DNA from: Cololabis saira
Lineage: Eukaryota; Chordata; Actinopteri; Beloniformes; Belonidae
Assembly (NCBI RefSeq): GCF_033807715.1
Contig: NC_084599.1
Location: forward strand, 1,644,501-1,708,500
Length of the DNA stretch: 64,000 nucleotides
Reading direction: 5' to 3'
The notes beneath the pieces are model-generated. The model searched no databases. It saw only the letters and a list, made by a program, of their open reading frames with translations, and was not told the origin of the DNA. A program made the position numbers and the translations under genes. Positions 25,301 through 33,765 of this stretch are shown piece by piece; the stretch's first letter is position 1; every line of letters begins with the position of its first letter.

Positions 25301-28300
25301 AAAAATGTTTCACCTGCTTCTTAAAGGAATCGACACAATCAGGGCAAATCAAAGCAATCCATGCAACTGCTCCAAAGAGACAATAAAAAGATCAACATTA
25401 AGAACTTTATTTGCAGGGGAAGGCAAGCTGGCGAAGCTAGCATGGATGAATGTAGTGTGACTGTAGCTGTTAGTTGCTCTGATCTTCCTCTGTCCTCTCA
25501 TAGGTCGTTCCCTCCCCGATGATCCACTCCCTGCTCCAGATCTGCTTCAGAGGAACATTTGAGAATCTAGAGGTCGTGCTCAAGGTACGCTAATAGCACT
25601 TAGTTTACCTGCATTTCACTTGATCTAAATCACTTATAATTGTTTCAAATCCATCATCTTTCACCCTTGGAGAAGTCTGTATTTGTGTTTCTGCTGGCCG
25701 TGCGTAGCGTGTTTCCCCTGCCGTGCGTAGCGTGTTTCCCCTGCACGTGCGTAGCGTGTTTCCCCTGCACGTGCTAGCGTGTTTCTCCTGGCCGTGCTAG
25801 CGTGTTTCTCCTGGCCGTGCGTAGCGTGTTTCTGCTGGCCGTGCGTAGCGTGTTTCTCCTGGCCGTGCGCAGCGTGTTTCTGCTGGCCGTGCGTAGCGTG
25901 TTTCTGCTGGCCGTGCGTAGCGTGTTTCTGCTGGCCGTGCGTAGCGTGTTTCTGCTGGCCGTGCGTAGCGTGTTTCTGCTGGCCGTGCGTAGCGTGTTTC
26001 TGCTGGCCGTGCGTAGCGTGTTTCTGCTGGCCGTGCGTAGCGTGTTTCTGCTGGCCGTGCGTAGCGTGTTTCTGCTGGCCGTGCGTAGCGTGTTTCTCCT
26101 GGCCGTGCGTAGCGTGTTTCTGCTGGCCGTGCGTAGCGTGTTTCTGCTGGCCGTGCGTAGCGTGTTTCTGCTGGCCGTGCGTAGCGTGTTTCTGCTGGCC
26201 GTGCGTAGCGTGTTTCTGCTGGCCGTGCGTAGCGTGTTTCTGCTGGCCGTGCGTAGCGTGTTTCTGCTGGCCGTGCGTAGCGTGTTTCTGCTGGCCGTGC
26301 GTAGCGTGTTTCTGCTGGCCGTGCGTAGCGTGTTTCTGCTGGCCGTGCGTAGCGTGTTTCTGCTGGCCGTGCGTAGCGTGTTTCTGCTGGCCGTGCGTAG
26401 CGTGTTTCTGCTGGCCGTGCGTAGCGTGTTTCTGCTGGCCGTGCGTAGCGTGTTTCTCCTGGCCGTGCGTAGCGTGTTTTCTCCTGGCCGTGCGTAGCGT
26501 GTTTCTCCTGGCCGTGCGTAGCGTGTTTCTCCTGGCCGTGCTACAGCTGCTGCAGTAGCTTCATGTGTTGCTGTTGCAGAACACGGTGGACGAAGGCTAC
26601 GCAGCCACCCAGATCCTGAACCAGCTGCTGGACTCCATCATAGAGCAGGATCTCCCGGACAAGAACAAGTCTGCCATCACAGAGAAGATGGCGGTACGTC
26701 TTTACTTCCTCCTAGTACCTCAACAGAACAACTCATACCTTCTCTAAAGCTGCAGAATCACAGAGCAGTCAGCTCAGGAAAGTGCATGAAAGCACTCGTG
26801 CGCTGCTTCTGAAACTGCATACTGCTTAAAAAAAGAACAGAATATGGTACAAAATGTGTGTGTATTATATCTGTATCTGTATATATGTGTGAGTATATTA
26901 ATTATGAATTGTGTGGTTTAATAGTTTTTCTCGTGTCTCTTTCAGCCTGTGACATGTACGTTATTTTGAAGTCAATGGCCACGGTTACATGGTGTTCTTT
27001 AATTATGAATGAATTATTCCAAATTAAATAATTCAGAATTGTTCCTTCGAGTTTACATGGAAATAGTAATTCTGAATTGAGGTTTACATGGAAAACACGT
27101 TTGATGGTCTTTCTCCAATTCCTCTACAGGTCTGGGGGTTGGGAAGGTTCTGATTGGATAGGGGGCGGACCGGAAGTTAAACTACCGGAAGAAAAACTAA
27201 CTTAGCTGCTACAACTTTGAAAAGCTCACAATGTTTATGTTTCCTGTTTCCATCTGTTCTTTTAATTATTTCTATTTATTAAATAAATGGTCTCTGCTCT
27301 TGACCAGCGTTTACTGCGTGCTGCCATCTTGAAACTTTGTTTGGAAAACCAGCCCAGCGTGGAATATAAGCGTTGAAAGATACGTGTTCTTTTGTCTGGA
27401 GAACCAAGAAAGACTAGTGGAATGGAATCACAGGTTAATACAACTTTTAATCATGTCAAGCACAAGGTTTTTCCGGCCGGAGGTACACTTCTGTCAGACC
27501 ATGTGGGTCGGAGAGAAATGCATGACGTTTTCATGAGTCCAGTTGAATTTATACTCTAAAGGGGGGTGTTCTTTGCAAGTGAATTTCATTGGTGGAGGGA
27601 ATGGGAAAAGACCCCCAAACGTGTCACTTCTATCTCCTTTGTTATTTCTCTCACCTGGGGTGCCACCCCAGGACGCAGATAAGACCACCCAATGCTAAAC
27701 ATCTGTTTCTCTCCATTGTCTTTTCTTAACAAATGGTATGTATTTGAACTATCTGACATCTGCATCTAAAGCAAGCAGTCGAGCCGTCTACTGAGGCTGA
27801 CTCCGTGACTACATGAAGGCAGCTGCCCTAGCTGAACTGCTGAATAGGAGATTACTTTGCATATATAGAGAAAACCACCAGTGTTAGACTCTTCGACCTC
27901 TTGACGATTTTCATGAAATCCTAACAGCGTCATGGAGACAGACGGGCGAGGGAACGAGCAGAAAGAAAGACCGGGATTAATTTAAAGAGGAATCAGTGTA
28001 AACATGATCGCAGAATTATTCTATTCAGATTTAAAATCGGAATAAAAATTCGGAATGGCCATTTTCATTCAGAATTAGGTGTTTACATGGTCATTTTTAA
28101 TCATTTTAAATCTGATTTAATTTTAATTGTGAATTAAAGAGGAATTAAAGTTGCCATGTAAAGCACTGATTGTACTGTAAGGGCCCGATTTACTAAGATC
28201 CTAAATAAAGAGTACTAAATTGCGTGTGCACTGAAAAAGTTTGCGCGTGCTGTTTGTGTGTGGTTTGCGAGTGATCAACTAAGATTGTGTGCGCAATTGA

Positions 28301-30325
28301 TAACAGGTGCAAACAGCAGTATTTAAATGAGGTGTTGCGTGTCTTAAGGTTTGCGAGCGCAGATCTGCGCCATGGAGAGTGGATGGAAAGCACAGTCACA
28401 AGTCACAAGCGCAAAATGAAATTTGACGAGTTGGAGTTAGAGATATTAGTGGAAGAGGCAAATAAACACATTAATGAACTACAAATAAATTTAAACATTA
28501 CCAAAAGAAACGCAATATCGGAGAAAACCTGCGATAGAATAAATGCATTTGGTAACACAAAAAACGGAAAAACGTCTGGTTTTTCATATTTCAATTTTAG
28601 GCAAAGATCAAAAATACGAAATAGAAAAACGGGCCACAGGACCGAATTTGATTTTAATATTGAATTGGTCGGGTTTACGTGACCCGGCGGTGCTCGGCAT
28701 GATCTGAGGAGAAAAAGACAATCAGACACAGAGCTGGAGAGCGCTTTGATCTATTTATGAGTTAAGTTTTTATTCAAATGTCCACAGTATATTGCAAATA
28801 TTATATAGCAAACACTGACAGTAAATGTGTGACAGACGGGACCATCATATGGCCGTCGATTTAACGCAGAACCATAATTCAGGCGAAGCTGCAGTCTCTG
28901 CGCTGATCCTGACACAGCGGGTCGGAGCGGATTTGGTCATGATGTTTAACCTGTGTTTTGTGATTAATAAGCACGGGTTTTAATTAAATGTAATTTACGA
29001 AGGATGATTTCACGTTCAATAAGATAAGTAATCAATAAAATACAAAGTTTTGGCACAAAGGCTTGGCCTGCTTGTGGGCGAGTGGAGGGGGGCACATTAA
29101 GAGAAGGTGGCAAGATATAAGGCGGAGAACTAAAGAACAAGTGGCCTTTAATAAAACTTGTGCAACCATTTTTAAAATAGCATGCAGCAGAATAAAGACT
29201 CTCTCTCTGCGTATTCTTTGATTTTGGATGTCGCCTCCTTGCCACAATAACAGCAGCAGCAGATTAGCACCTTCCTTTCGAACGTATTAAATACAGACGC
29301 AATCACAATACACGCAATTACTTTCAGGCTTGGTAAATCTCATAGCGTGTGGTAAATGGAGCAATTTGCATCTTCCCCTCCCAGTATTTAGCGCTCTCTG
29401 GCGGGTACGCCCCATATTGATTATTCATCAGGGCAAAAGTACTAACTGAATTGCGTGTGCAATTTAGCGCATTTCAGAGAAGCAATCCTCTTTGCACGCT
29501 GTTAGTAGATCAGCTGGCACTTTGGTTTGCGGGTGATGTCAAGTTTGCACAGGTTTTAACACACGCAAACCTTTAGTAAATCGGGCCCTAAGTGTTTCCC
29601 TTCAGCAGGGTCTCAGTGTTCAGGGCTGGAACATTCTGCTGCTTTTAGGCCGCGTTCAGACTGCCAGCCAATATCCCATTTTTAGCCCATCCAGATTGAA
29701 ACTGGATGAATCTTTTGAAGTCTGAACAGTCCCAAACCGCATGATCAAACCACCTCCCGGAGGTAGTTTCATATCGTCTCAGTCTGAACAGCTCCAAACA
29801 CTCAGATGGGTTTGGACTGTCCGTGACGTCACTCTTCGCCACGCCAGACCAGACCCGTGTCGCAATTACATGATGTCACACAATACACGCGCCGGGTGAC
29901 GCCTCCGCTCCGACGTCGTTGCTACGGCAACCCGTCAGATCGGTCAATGATGTGGCCCAGTCTCAACAAAGCAAGATGCGATTTGGACACTTGCTAAAAA
30001 CAGTGTGGACAGTCAGCCCTGAAAATCGGACATGAGAAGGAATCAGATTTGCCTGCAGTCTGAACGCGGCCTAAGAGAATGGAGTGAACTTTCTTGGACG
30101 TACCAAGTGCGAGGCCCTGGTTCTGGTCCTGGTCCTGGTTCTGGTCCTGGTTCCATCTCCATCTCCAGCTGCTCCTGTTCCAGGTTTAATGTGGATGATT
30201 TTTCCCCTGAAAGTGTGTGTTTTGTGTTCCAGGTTGTGAGTAAGTGTCTGTCCGACGGAGCAGATGAATATCTGCAGATGTTGAGTCTGTGCTCCGTCAT
30301 CATGCAGCAGGCCAGCCAGGCCTAG
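4396..30325 (+). CDS. rfc4: Replication factor C subunit 4 (clamp loader), partial: 5' exon(s) outside window
   Basis: Small subunit of the RFC clamp loader, the nuclear AAA+ ATPase that loads PCNA on primer-template DNA. Nine exons read in phase: 4396-4474, 13350-13429, 13543-13662, 15596-15739, 16345-16465, 22231-22356, 25504-25584, 26580-26693, 30233-30325 (stop TAG 30323). All junctions are AG/GT. Visible motifs: the N-terminal [14 protein letters not shown] segment, Walker A GPPGTGKT (exon 13350), [10 protein letters not shown], Walker B ILDEADSM (exon 15596), the SRC motif TSRCSKFRF (exon 16345), [15 protein letters not shown], and the C-terminal helical collar ([31 protein letters not shown]). 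The exon starting at 4396 begins inside a codon, so the short N-terminal part ending in the expected WVEKY is upstream and not seen here. Identity rests on remembered vertebrate RFC4 sequence; RFC2/RFC5 fit less well. Introns are exceptionally repeat-rich, and two donors are embedded in tandem arrays. Confidence 0.96.
4776..5914. mobile_element. Long terminal-inverted-repeat element in rfc4 intron
   Basis: Ends are near-perfect inverted copies: TTTAAAAGGAACCCTGCAT (4776) and its complement ending at 5914, continuing about 33 bases each side. The interior has a poly(A) run (5091-5109), a GC-rich segment and a fragment of the CGTAGG/CCTACG hairpin family (5478-5520). The palindromic TTTAAA end hides any target duplication. 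No transposase frame was found, so this is a non-autonomous element of unassigned family. Confidence 0.7.
6325..10456. repeat. G-rich minisatellite, ~4 kb, interrupted at 6534-7156
   Basis: Built from two modules: ctagggtcacggttgggg (17-18 bases) and ctaggggcgggg (15 bases), arranged in changing order over 6325-6533 and 7157-10456. Almost all G is on the + strand, giving dense runs of 3-4 G every few bases. Right of about 9610 many modules lose one G (17-base unit), marking a second homogenised domain. The long + and - open frames here are simple-repeat artefacts. Confidence 0.97.
6534..7156. mobile_element. Inverted-repeat element inserted in the G-rich minisatellite
   Basis: Begins taggggtgggcaaaaatatt at 6534; a perfect inverse copy of that end occurs at 6634-6652, forming a ~118-base hairpin with ATCGCGAT-rich arms. 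It continues with three ~60-base tandem units (gtgggtgagacactgcattt, 6678-6870) and a second atcgtatcgtg stretch near 7110-7150. Array modules flank it on both sides. Family not assigned. Confidence 0.6.
10796..12098. repeat. C/T-type pentamer-based minisatellite
   Basis: Combinations of the pentamers ggtct and ggtcc separated at intervals by ccatggatggtcctggt, in hierarchical blocks; the block near 11790-12090 is a clear ~126-base higher-order repeat in three to four copies. Frames are open in several registers because the pentamers lack stops. Confidence 0.96.
12540..12747 (+). mobile_element. 3' end of a non-LTR retrotransposon
   Basis: Ends cttgaaataaagatttcaattcaatt, the layout of fish LINE 3' tails (polyadenylation-like hexamer plus short tandem tail), preceded by T-rich sequence and ctttcgggcatgaagg. 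No coding remnant was recognised immediately upstream. Confidence 0.5.
13952..14100. repeat. Fragment of a dispersed repeat also present at 26984-28160 and 37588-37910
   Basis: Shares gtttacatggaaaacacg, taattctgaattgaggttta and the tggccac.gttacatg end with the longer copy at 26984. It lies in the rfc4 intron after exon 13543-13662. Confidence 0.7.
14790..15545 (+). mobile_element. L2-like non-LTR retrotransposon fragment
   Basis: Broken frames encode [19 protein letters not shown], then EYAAAVLS and the C-terminal [20 protein letters not shown]...[14 protein letters not shown] layout, followed by gtaaagcactttgattttat, a typical LINE 3' end. Several frameshifts and stops. It ends about 50 bases before the rfc4 exon at 15596. 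Confidence 0.65.
15726..16253 (+). repeat. Tandem array copied from the rfc4 exon 15596-15739 / donor junction
   Basis: The last 14 exonic bases plus donor (AACTACATCAGCAG|gtcag) are the start of a 23-base unit that is repeated about 11 times without a break across the splice site. Further right the unit becomes 30 bases (aactacaaactacattagcag|gtcagcccc), about 7 copies, then reverts to short units. Nearly every copy keeps AG|GTCAG, so some 20 candidate donors follow the annotated one. Confidence 0.93.
16455..17281 (+). repeat. 48/52-bp minisatellite starting at an rfc4 splice donor (left block)
   Basis: Unit gaggtagagtagagaccatg followed by atgagtaatgtgttactg and tagttctcct; a 52-base variant has gtagtgaatgtg. 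The first unit is continuous with the exon end GAG|gtagag at 16465, so about 17 copies of that donor-like site follow each other. Confidence 0.95.
17282..18903. mobile_element. hAT-like non-autonomous element splitting the 48-bp minisatellite
   Basis: Terminal inverted repeats CAGGGGTGATAG (17282) and CTATCACCCCTG (ending 18903). AATGTG flanks it on both sides (17276-17281 and 18904-18909), which may be a target duplication or simply array sequence. Inside are a hairpin MITE (17677-17800) and a hairpin-rich segment (17981-18372) shared with 59185-59535. No transposase frame was seen. Confidence 0.8.
17677..17800. mobile_element. CGTAGG hairpin MITE copy 1
   Basis: Arms AAGCCTGATTTATGGTTCCG and the inverse ending CCATAAATCAGCCTTAA. 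The core is ACGCAGAGCTTTCGCCGTAG with inverted CCTACGGCGTAGG motifs. Nested in the hAT-like element at 17282-18903. Confidence 0.85.
18904..20433 (+). repeat. 48/52-bp minisatellite (right block)
   Basis: About 31 copies of the same unit as at 16455-17281, resuming directly after the inserted element. A variant with gagaccctgatgag (C for A) occurs several times only in this block, at regular multi-unit spacing, so a segment of 4-5 units has been amplified as a block. Confidence 0.95.
20632..20945 (+). other. Unrecognised open-frame segments after an acceptor-like site
   Basis: After gtgtgtttcag at 20632 a frame runs [20 protein letters not shown]... and stops at ...EGKKKS. Past it, another frame reads [20 protein letters not shown]... 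to about 20945, Lys/Glu-rich with coiled-coil character. Neither matches a family I know. It could be a decayed pseudogene or mobile-element piece, or an alternative terminal exon of rfc4; none is established. Confidence 0.25.
21075..22158. mobile_element. hAT-like inverted-repeat element
   Basis: Left end ctagggctgcagctatccaa followed by cgattaatcgg; right end ggaatggtttcagccctag, the inverse of the left. Flanks gcgtcta and gcgtgta are similar but not identical, as expected of an old 8-base target duplication. It ends about 70 bases before the rfc4 exon at 22231. Confidence 0.6.
22953..23096. mobile_element. CGTAGG hairpin MITE copy 2
   Basis: Arms AAAGGCTGATTTATGGGTCC and the inverse GGAACCATAAATCCGCCTTT, core of CCTACGGCGTAGG and GCGGCGACGC motifs. 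Nested in the hAT element 22498-25217. Confidence 0.85.
24715..24810. mobile_element. CGTAGG hairpin MITE copy 3 (short)
   Basis: Arms AAGGCTGATTTATGGTTCCG and GGAACCATAAATCAGGCTT around a reduced core with ACCCTACGGCGAGG. Same host hAT element as copy 2. Confidence 0.85.
24938..25057. mobile_element. CGTAGG hairpin MITE copy 4
   Basis: Left arm begins only at CTTATGGTTCTGCG (truncated); right arm CGGAACCATAAATCAGCC is complete. Core contains tacgccgtagaatacggcgt. Confidence 0.8.
25685..26541. repeat. 24-bp minisatellite in rfc4 intron
   Basis: About 35 copies of gtgtttctgctggccgtgcg + tagc, nearly identical over 25870-26450, with variant ctcct units at both edges. As the unit is eight codons, all three + frames are open (CFCWPCVA etc.), which is an artefact. 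It ends about 40 bases before the acceptor of the rfc4 exon at 26580. Confidence 0.97.
26984..28160. mobile_element. Dispersed repeat, probable DNA transposon
   Basis: Begins tggccacggttacatgg and ends gttgccatgtaaagcactg, weak inverted ends; both subterminal regions are rich in gaatta/taattc motifs. Its section 27190-27400 recurs inverted at 37770-37910, and its right part 27920-28070 recurs inverted at 37620-37740. The middle (27435-27900) is different sequence and may be a nested insertion. Confidence 0.55.
28183..29588. mobile_element. PIF/Harbinger-type element with Myb-like protein remnant
   Basis: Terminal inverted repeats GGGCCCGATTTACTAA (28183) and TTAGTAAATCGGGCCC (ending 29588), flanked by TAA on both sides, the 3-base target duplication typical of PIF/Harbinger. 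The + frame 28375-28682 reads [20 protein letters not shown]..., resembling the Myb/SANT-like DNA-binding companion protein of Harbinger elements, but it decays after ~60 residues. A half hairpin MITE (28852-28884) is nested in it. No DDE nuclease frame remains. It lies in the last rfc4 intron. Confidence 0.8.
28852..28884. mobile_element. CGTAGG hairpin MITE copy 5 (right arm only)
   Basis: Only GTCGATTTAACGCAGAACCA and taattcaggc remain. Nested in the Harbinger-type element. Confidence 0.65.
29647..30072. mobile_element. Short inverted-repeat MITE, 426 bp
   Basis: Ends AGGCCGCGTTCAGACTG and CAGTCTGAACGCGGCCT are perfect inverse copies. The interior has matched inverted cagtctgaacag-type motifs. 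Target duplication not resolved. It ends about 160 bases before the last rfc4 exon. Confidence 0.8.
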
Positions 30326-30493
30326 TCCAGGCCTAGTCCAGGCCTAGACCAGCCCCCGCTCCCCCCGGAGCCTCCGGAGGTCCCGGGTCCGCTGCATCGT
30401 CGGCCCACGGTGCTGGTTTCCACAGTCCCTCCTTTAGCTTTCTCACTTTCACAAACAGGTGATATGTAAAACCTGTGTAATATTTTGGAGAAT

Positions 30494-30499
30494 AATAAA
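30494..30499 (+). promoter_or_regulatory. Polyadenylation signal of rfc4
   Basis: AATAAA about 170 bases after the rfc4 stop codon, followed within 25-35 bases by a GT-rich stretch. It is the first such hexamer after the stop. Confidence 0.7.
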
Positions 30500-33456
30500 G
30501 ATTGTGGTTGTTTCCATGTTTGTTCTGTCGTGCTTGGTGATTGACAAGTGTCTGAGGGCAAAGGAGCAGAGTTAGTGGGAAGAGAAGACCCCCCTCCCTC
30601 CCGCTGGGCCACATGTGTGGGTGTTTGTGTTGGTTTCAGGCTCAAATCTCACCTTCTCCCGGTTCAATTCTGGGAAAGAAAGCACACTAAAGTTTTAGAT
30701 TTGAATTCTGTTATGTATTTATTGCGTGCAGGATAATTATTTAAAGCATTGGTTTTATTAAGTGTAAAGCAGGCGTGGTTTGCTAGAGCAAAGGTTTGAA
30801 TGTTTCTATTGAACAACCATCAATGATGCTCAGCTTCAGTAGGACCAGTTCTCTCATACACTCTTTGTTTTAACACCAGTCTTATTTATTTGCAATTGTC
30901 TCTTTTTTTTTCTTTGTATACAGGAAAAGTGCCTTTTAGTTAGACTTGTATTTGCACTGAATGGGACTTTACATCATGTTGTACATCTTGTATAACGATG
31001 ATTGAGTTGTATTTTTGCTCTTAATCAGAATCACTACGATGCGTCTGAAACATGGAGGTAAACACTGAAGAGCAAAGAATTGTGAATAATCCAAACTTAG
31101 GGAACCACTACGCCCCCTGCCCTGGCCCAGGTCTGCATCGCTGAGCGGCCCCTTCTTTCTTCTTTCTATGGCCTTTTCCTGAATAAAGCCAGCCCTGGAA
31201 CCGTTAGGACGGACGGATCGGTGCTGCCAGCCCTGGAACCGTGAGGACGGACGGATCGGTGCTGCCAGCCCTGGAACCGTGAGGACGGACGGATCGGTGC
31301 TGCTTCATCTCACCAGGGACGTGCTCCGTCTCCGTCTCAGACAGCTGCAGGAAACACAAGAAGGCCGGACTGGACACTGGACAAGGGTCAAGTATGTTAG
31401 AACAGGTGGAAAAGACAAGTGTAAAGGTGTGGAGGTGGGATTATTACACAGGTTCATGTTGATGGGAGGAATGAGAATTGATCAGAGCAACAGCTTGGAG
31501 GAAGAAACTGGTTCTGGAGGTTTTATTGTACAGTGCTCTGTAGTGGGGGGTGGGGCAGTAAGCAGAGCCAGAGTTAGAAAAGTGATTAAATATTTGGCAG
31601 TAGTTTAATAAACCAACCAACCTTGTGGAATAAAGATAAATAAACAAGACAGAAACACGGGATGGAGAGGAGACCACTTCTCTGCTTTTCTTGTGATCTC
31701 GGTAAAGAAAACAGCGATCAGAGATGGTTTGTCAGGCCGTTCAACCAGAGCTCTTAAGCCTGATTTATGGTTCCGCGTTAAATCGACGCGGAGCCTACGG
31801 CGTAGGGTACGCGGCGACGCGCACCGTACGGCGCGCATCTCCGCGTAGCAGCTGCGTTGGTGTAACGCGGAACCATAAATCAGCCTTTAGTCCTGCCGCA
31901 TGCTGGTCTGTGCGGGGGGGGGGCATTAGTATTAGTACTATTAGCAAGTATATTATTCGCCCCCGAAATACATATGTACCTTGGGCTTAATCCGGTAGTA
32001 TGTAAAGTGGAACGAGGAGCCGTTTTTCATCCACCAATTTAAGTTCTAGTGTCGGTTCTTAAAATACAAACAAAAAAGGAGAGTGTAATGATGCACTAAT
32101 GCTAAATATTAACAATCACAAACCCTTACGATCATAATAAACCACAACTCTTCCCGGAGCAACACAAAGCAAAGAACAACAATACCCATAATGCAATGCG
32201 GTCAACAACTACAGCGTGTTTCCCTCTCTTTTACAGTTTAAATCGGAAGAAATGCCTCCAAATAAATTATTTTTCCAGCCTCGACTTCTGACAGGAGTGT
32301 CTCCAGATCACAGGCAAAGTTTTTTTTTTTTTTTTTTTTTTTTTACTTGTTTTTGCAAGTTTCTTGTCAGGATGAGCGGTTTTTAATGGATATTTATCCT
32401 CATTATCAGATTCAAATGGATCTACTTGAGGGAGGAGACACGGAGGACTGTTCTCCCTCATGAATACTCAATTCCACGTTGATTGTGATGTTGAAAGAAA
32501 CGTGGGTGGATTTGGGTGTAAGCACAGTTTTGAACATCTGAATTTTTTTTCATACACCATATTTCCACACAAGGATTCCCAGTGAAATCCAGGCAGTCTG
32601 TGTCCATGAGGCCCCAGGAGACCTGCACAGAACTGCAGAGGAACGTATCTGCTCCATAGACATATATATACATGTATATGTCTATGATCTGCTCTGCTTC
32701 CGCAGCAGGAGCCTCATCTCAGACATCACTGGCAGATCCCTGAGTTTGTGCAAAAACAATGAAATTGTTGTGTGAAGATGTTTGGTGGGTATATGGCTGG
32801 GTTAGCTCTCCCTGCAACAATATGAATAAATCACTGACGTTTGCATAGCTGTGCTTTTACTGTTTTGGTTGTTAGTTGTTTGGGTTCATTCAGCCAAAAT
32901 AGGTGGTAATGTATTTATCTCTTTTAAACACTTAAAACAGTAACTTTTAGTCCAGGTACCTGTCCCGGCTCCGTCAGAGCCCGTCCTGTGGGTTTCCCTC
33001 TGAAAGGACACGTCCCCAGCGTGACCCAGGTGTCACGCTGGGGCACCTGAGGAAGGTTGTGGAACTTGGAGTTTTCACTTTGCTGGACATTCAGAGAAAA
33101 CCAAACAGCAGCATGAGCGTGTCATTGTAACGGCTCTGCTACTCCAATATCTTCTGAGGGGAAATCCTCCTGTTACTCCAGCGGATGTTCAGATAAGCTG
33201 CAGTGGACCATACCTCCCAGAACCTGCTGAAGGAAGGACGTACTTGTACTGGGAGCTTTCCTTTCATTTGAAAATTAATGAAAAAGTTTGAGAAAAAAAG
33301 TCTGAGACTTAAGAGGAAGTTATATAACAGGTAAATTTACCTAAACATGCAGTCAACACATTATGGAGCATCCATCTGAACCGATGACTTTAGTAAATAA
33401 TAATTTGACAGTTAAACTGACAGAAATACCAAACTTCTGTTTCATTTTATGATTCA
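30500..33456. other. Intergenic region between rfc4 and aatf
   Basis: No gene recognised. It holds three ~39-base tandem units with ggacggacggatcggtgctg (31188-31305), a hairpin MITE (31756-31888), a T-run (32320-32344), and a short palindrome catagacatatatata...tatgtctatg (32655-32690). The small open frames present have no codon structure or family match. Confidence 0.6.
31756..31888. mobile_element. CGTAGG hairpin MITE copy 6
   Basis: Complete arms AAGCCTGATTTATGGTTCCG / GGAACCATAAATCAGCCTT with core ggagcctacggcgtagggta. Intergenic between rfc4 and aatf. Confidence 0.85.
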
Positions 33457-33462
33457 TTTATT
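33457..33462 (-). promoter_or_regulatory. Possible polyadenylation signal of aatf
   Basis: TTTATT on the + strand (AATAAA on the coding strand), about 300 bases downstream of the aatf stop. No poly(A) tract remains next to it, so an origin by retroposition, if true, is old. Confidence 0.45.
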
Positions 33463-33765
33463 TCTCTCTGTTTAAAACATTACAGTGTTCACCTCGCATA
33501 TTGTTCTTTGAAAGAAAGAAAAGCCATCCAGTTTATGAATGACTTTAACCCTAACTGGATCATATGAAAAGGAACACAGTCATCGCTTTTCTTTCCATAG
33601 TCAGTCACAGTTTACTTATTTCTATCAAAGTCACGTCAAAAGTGTCACTCAGTCTTTAGATATCATTCATGGTTAGCAGAGGCTGCTCCTGCCTATTTCC
33701 ACCTCGTTTCTTCATGCCTCTATAAGCTGAGCAGTTTAGTTTAAACCCTAGTTGCTGTGTTGCCA

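Noticed and set aside
25779..26558. CFCWPCVA octapeptide-repeat protein, resembling a Cys-rich membrane protein
   Set aside because: The 24-base array is open in all forward frames and lies in an rfc4 intron.
31279..31608. 109-codon forward frame
   Set aside because: Starts inside a 39-base tandem repeat, has no family match, splice context or conservation signal I can see.
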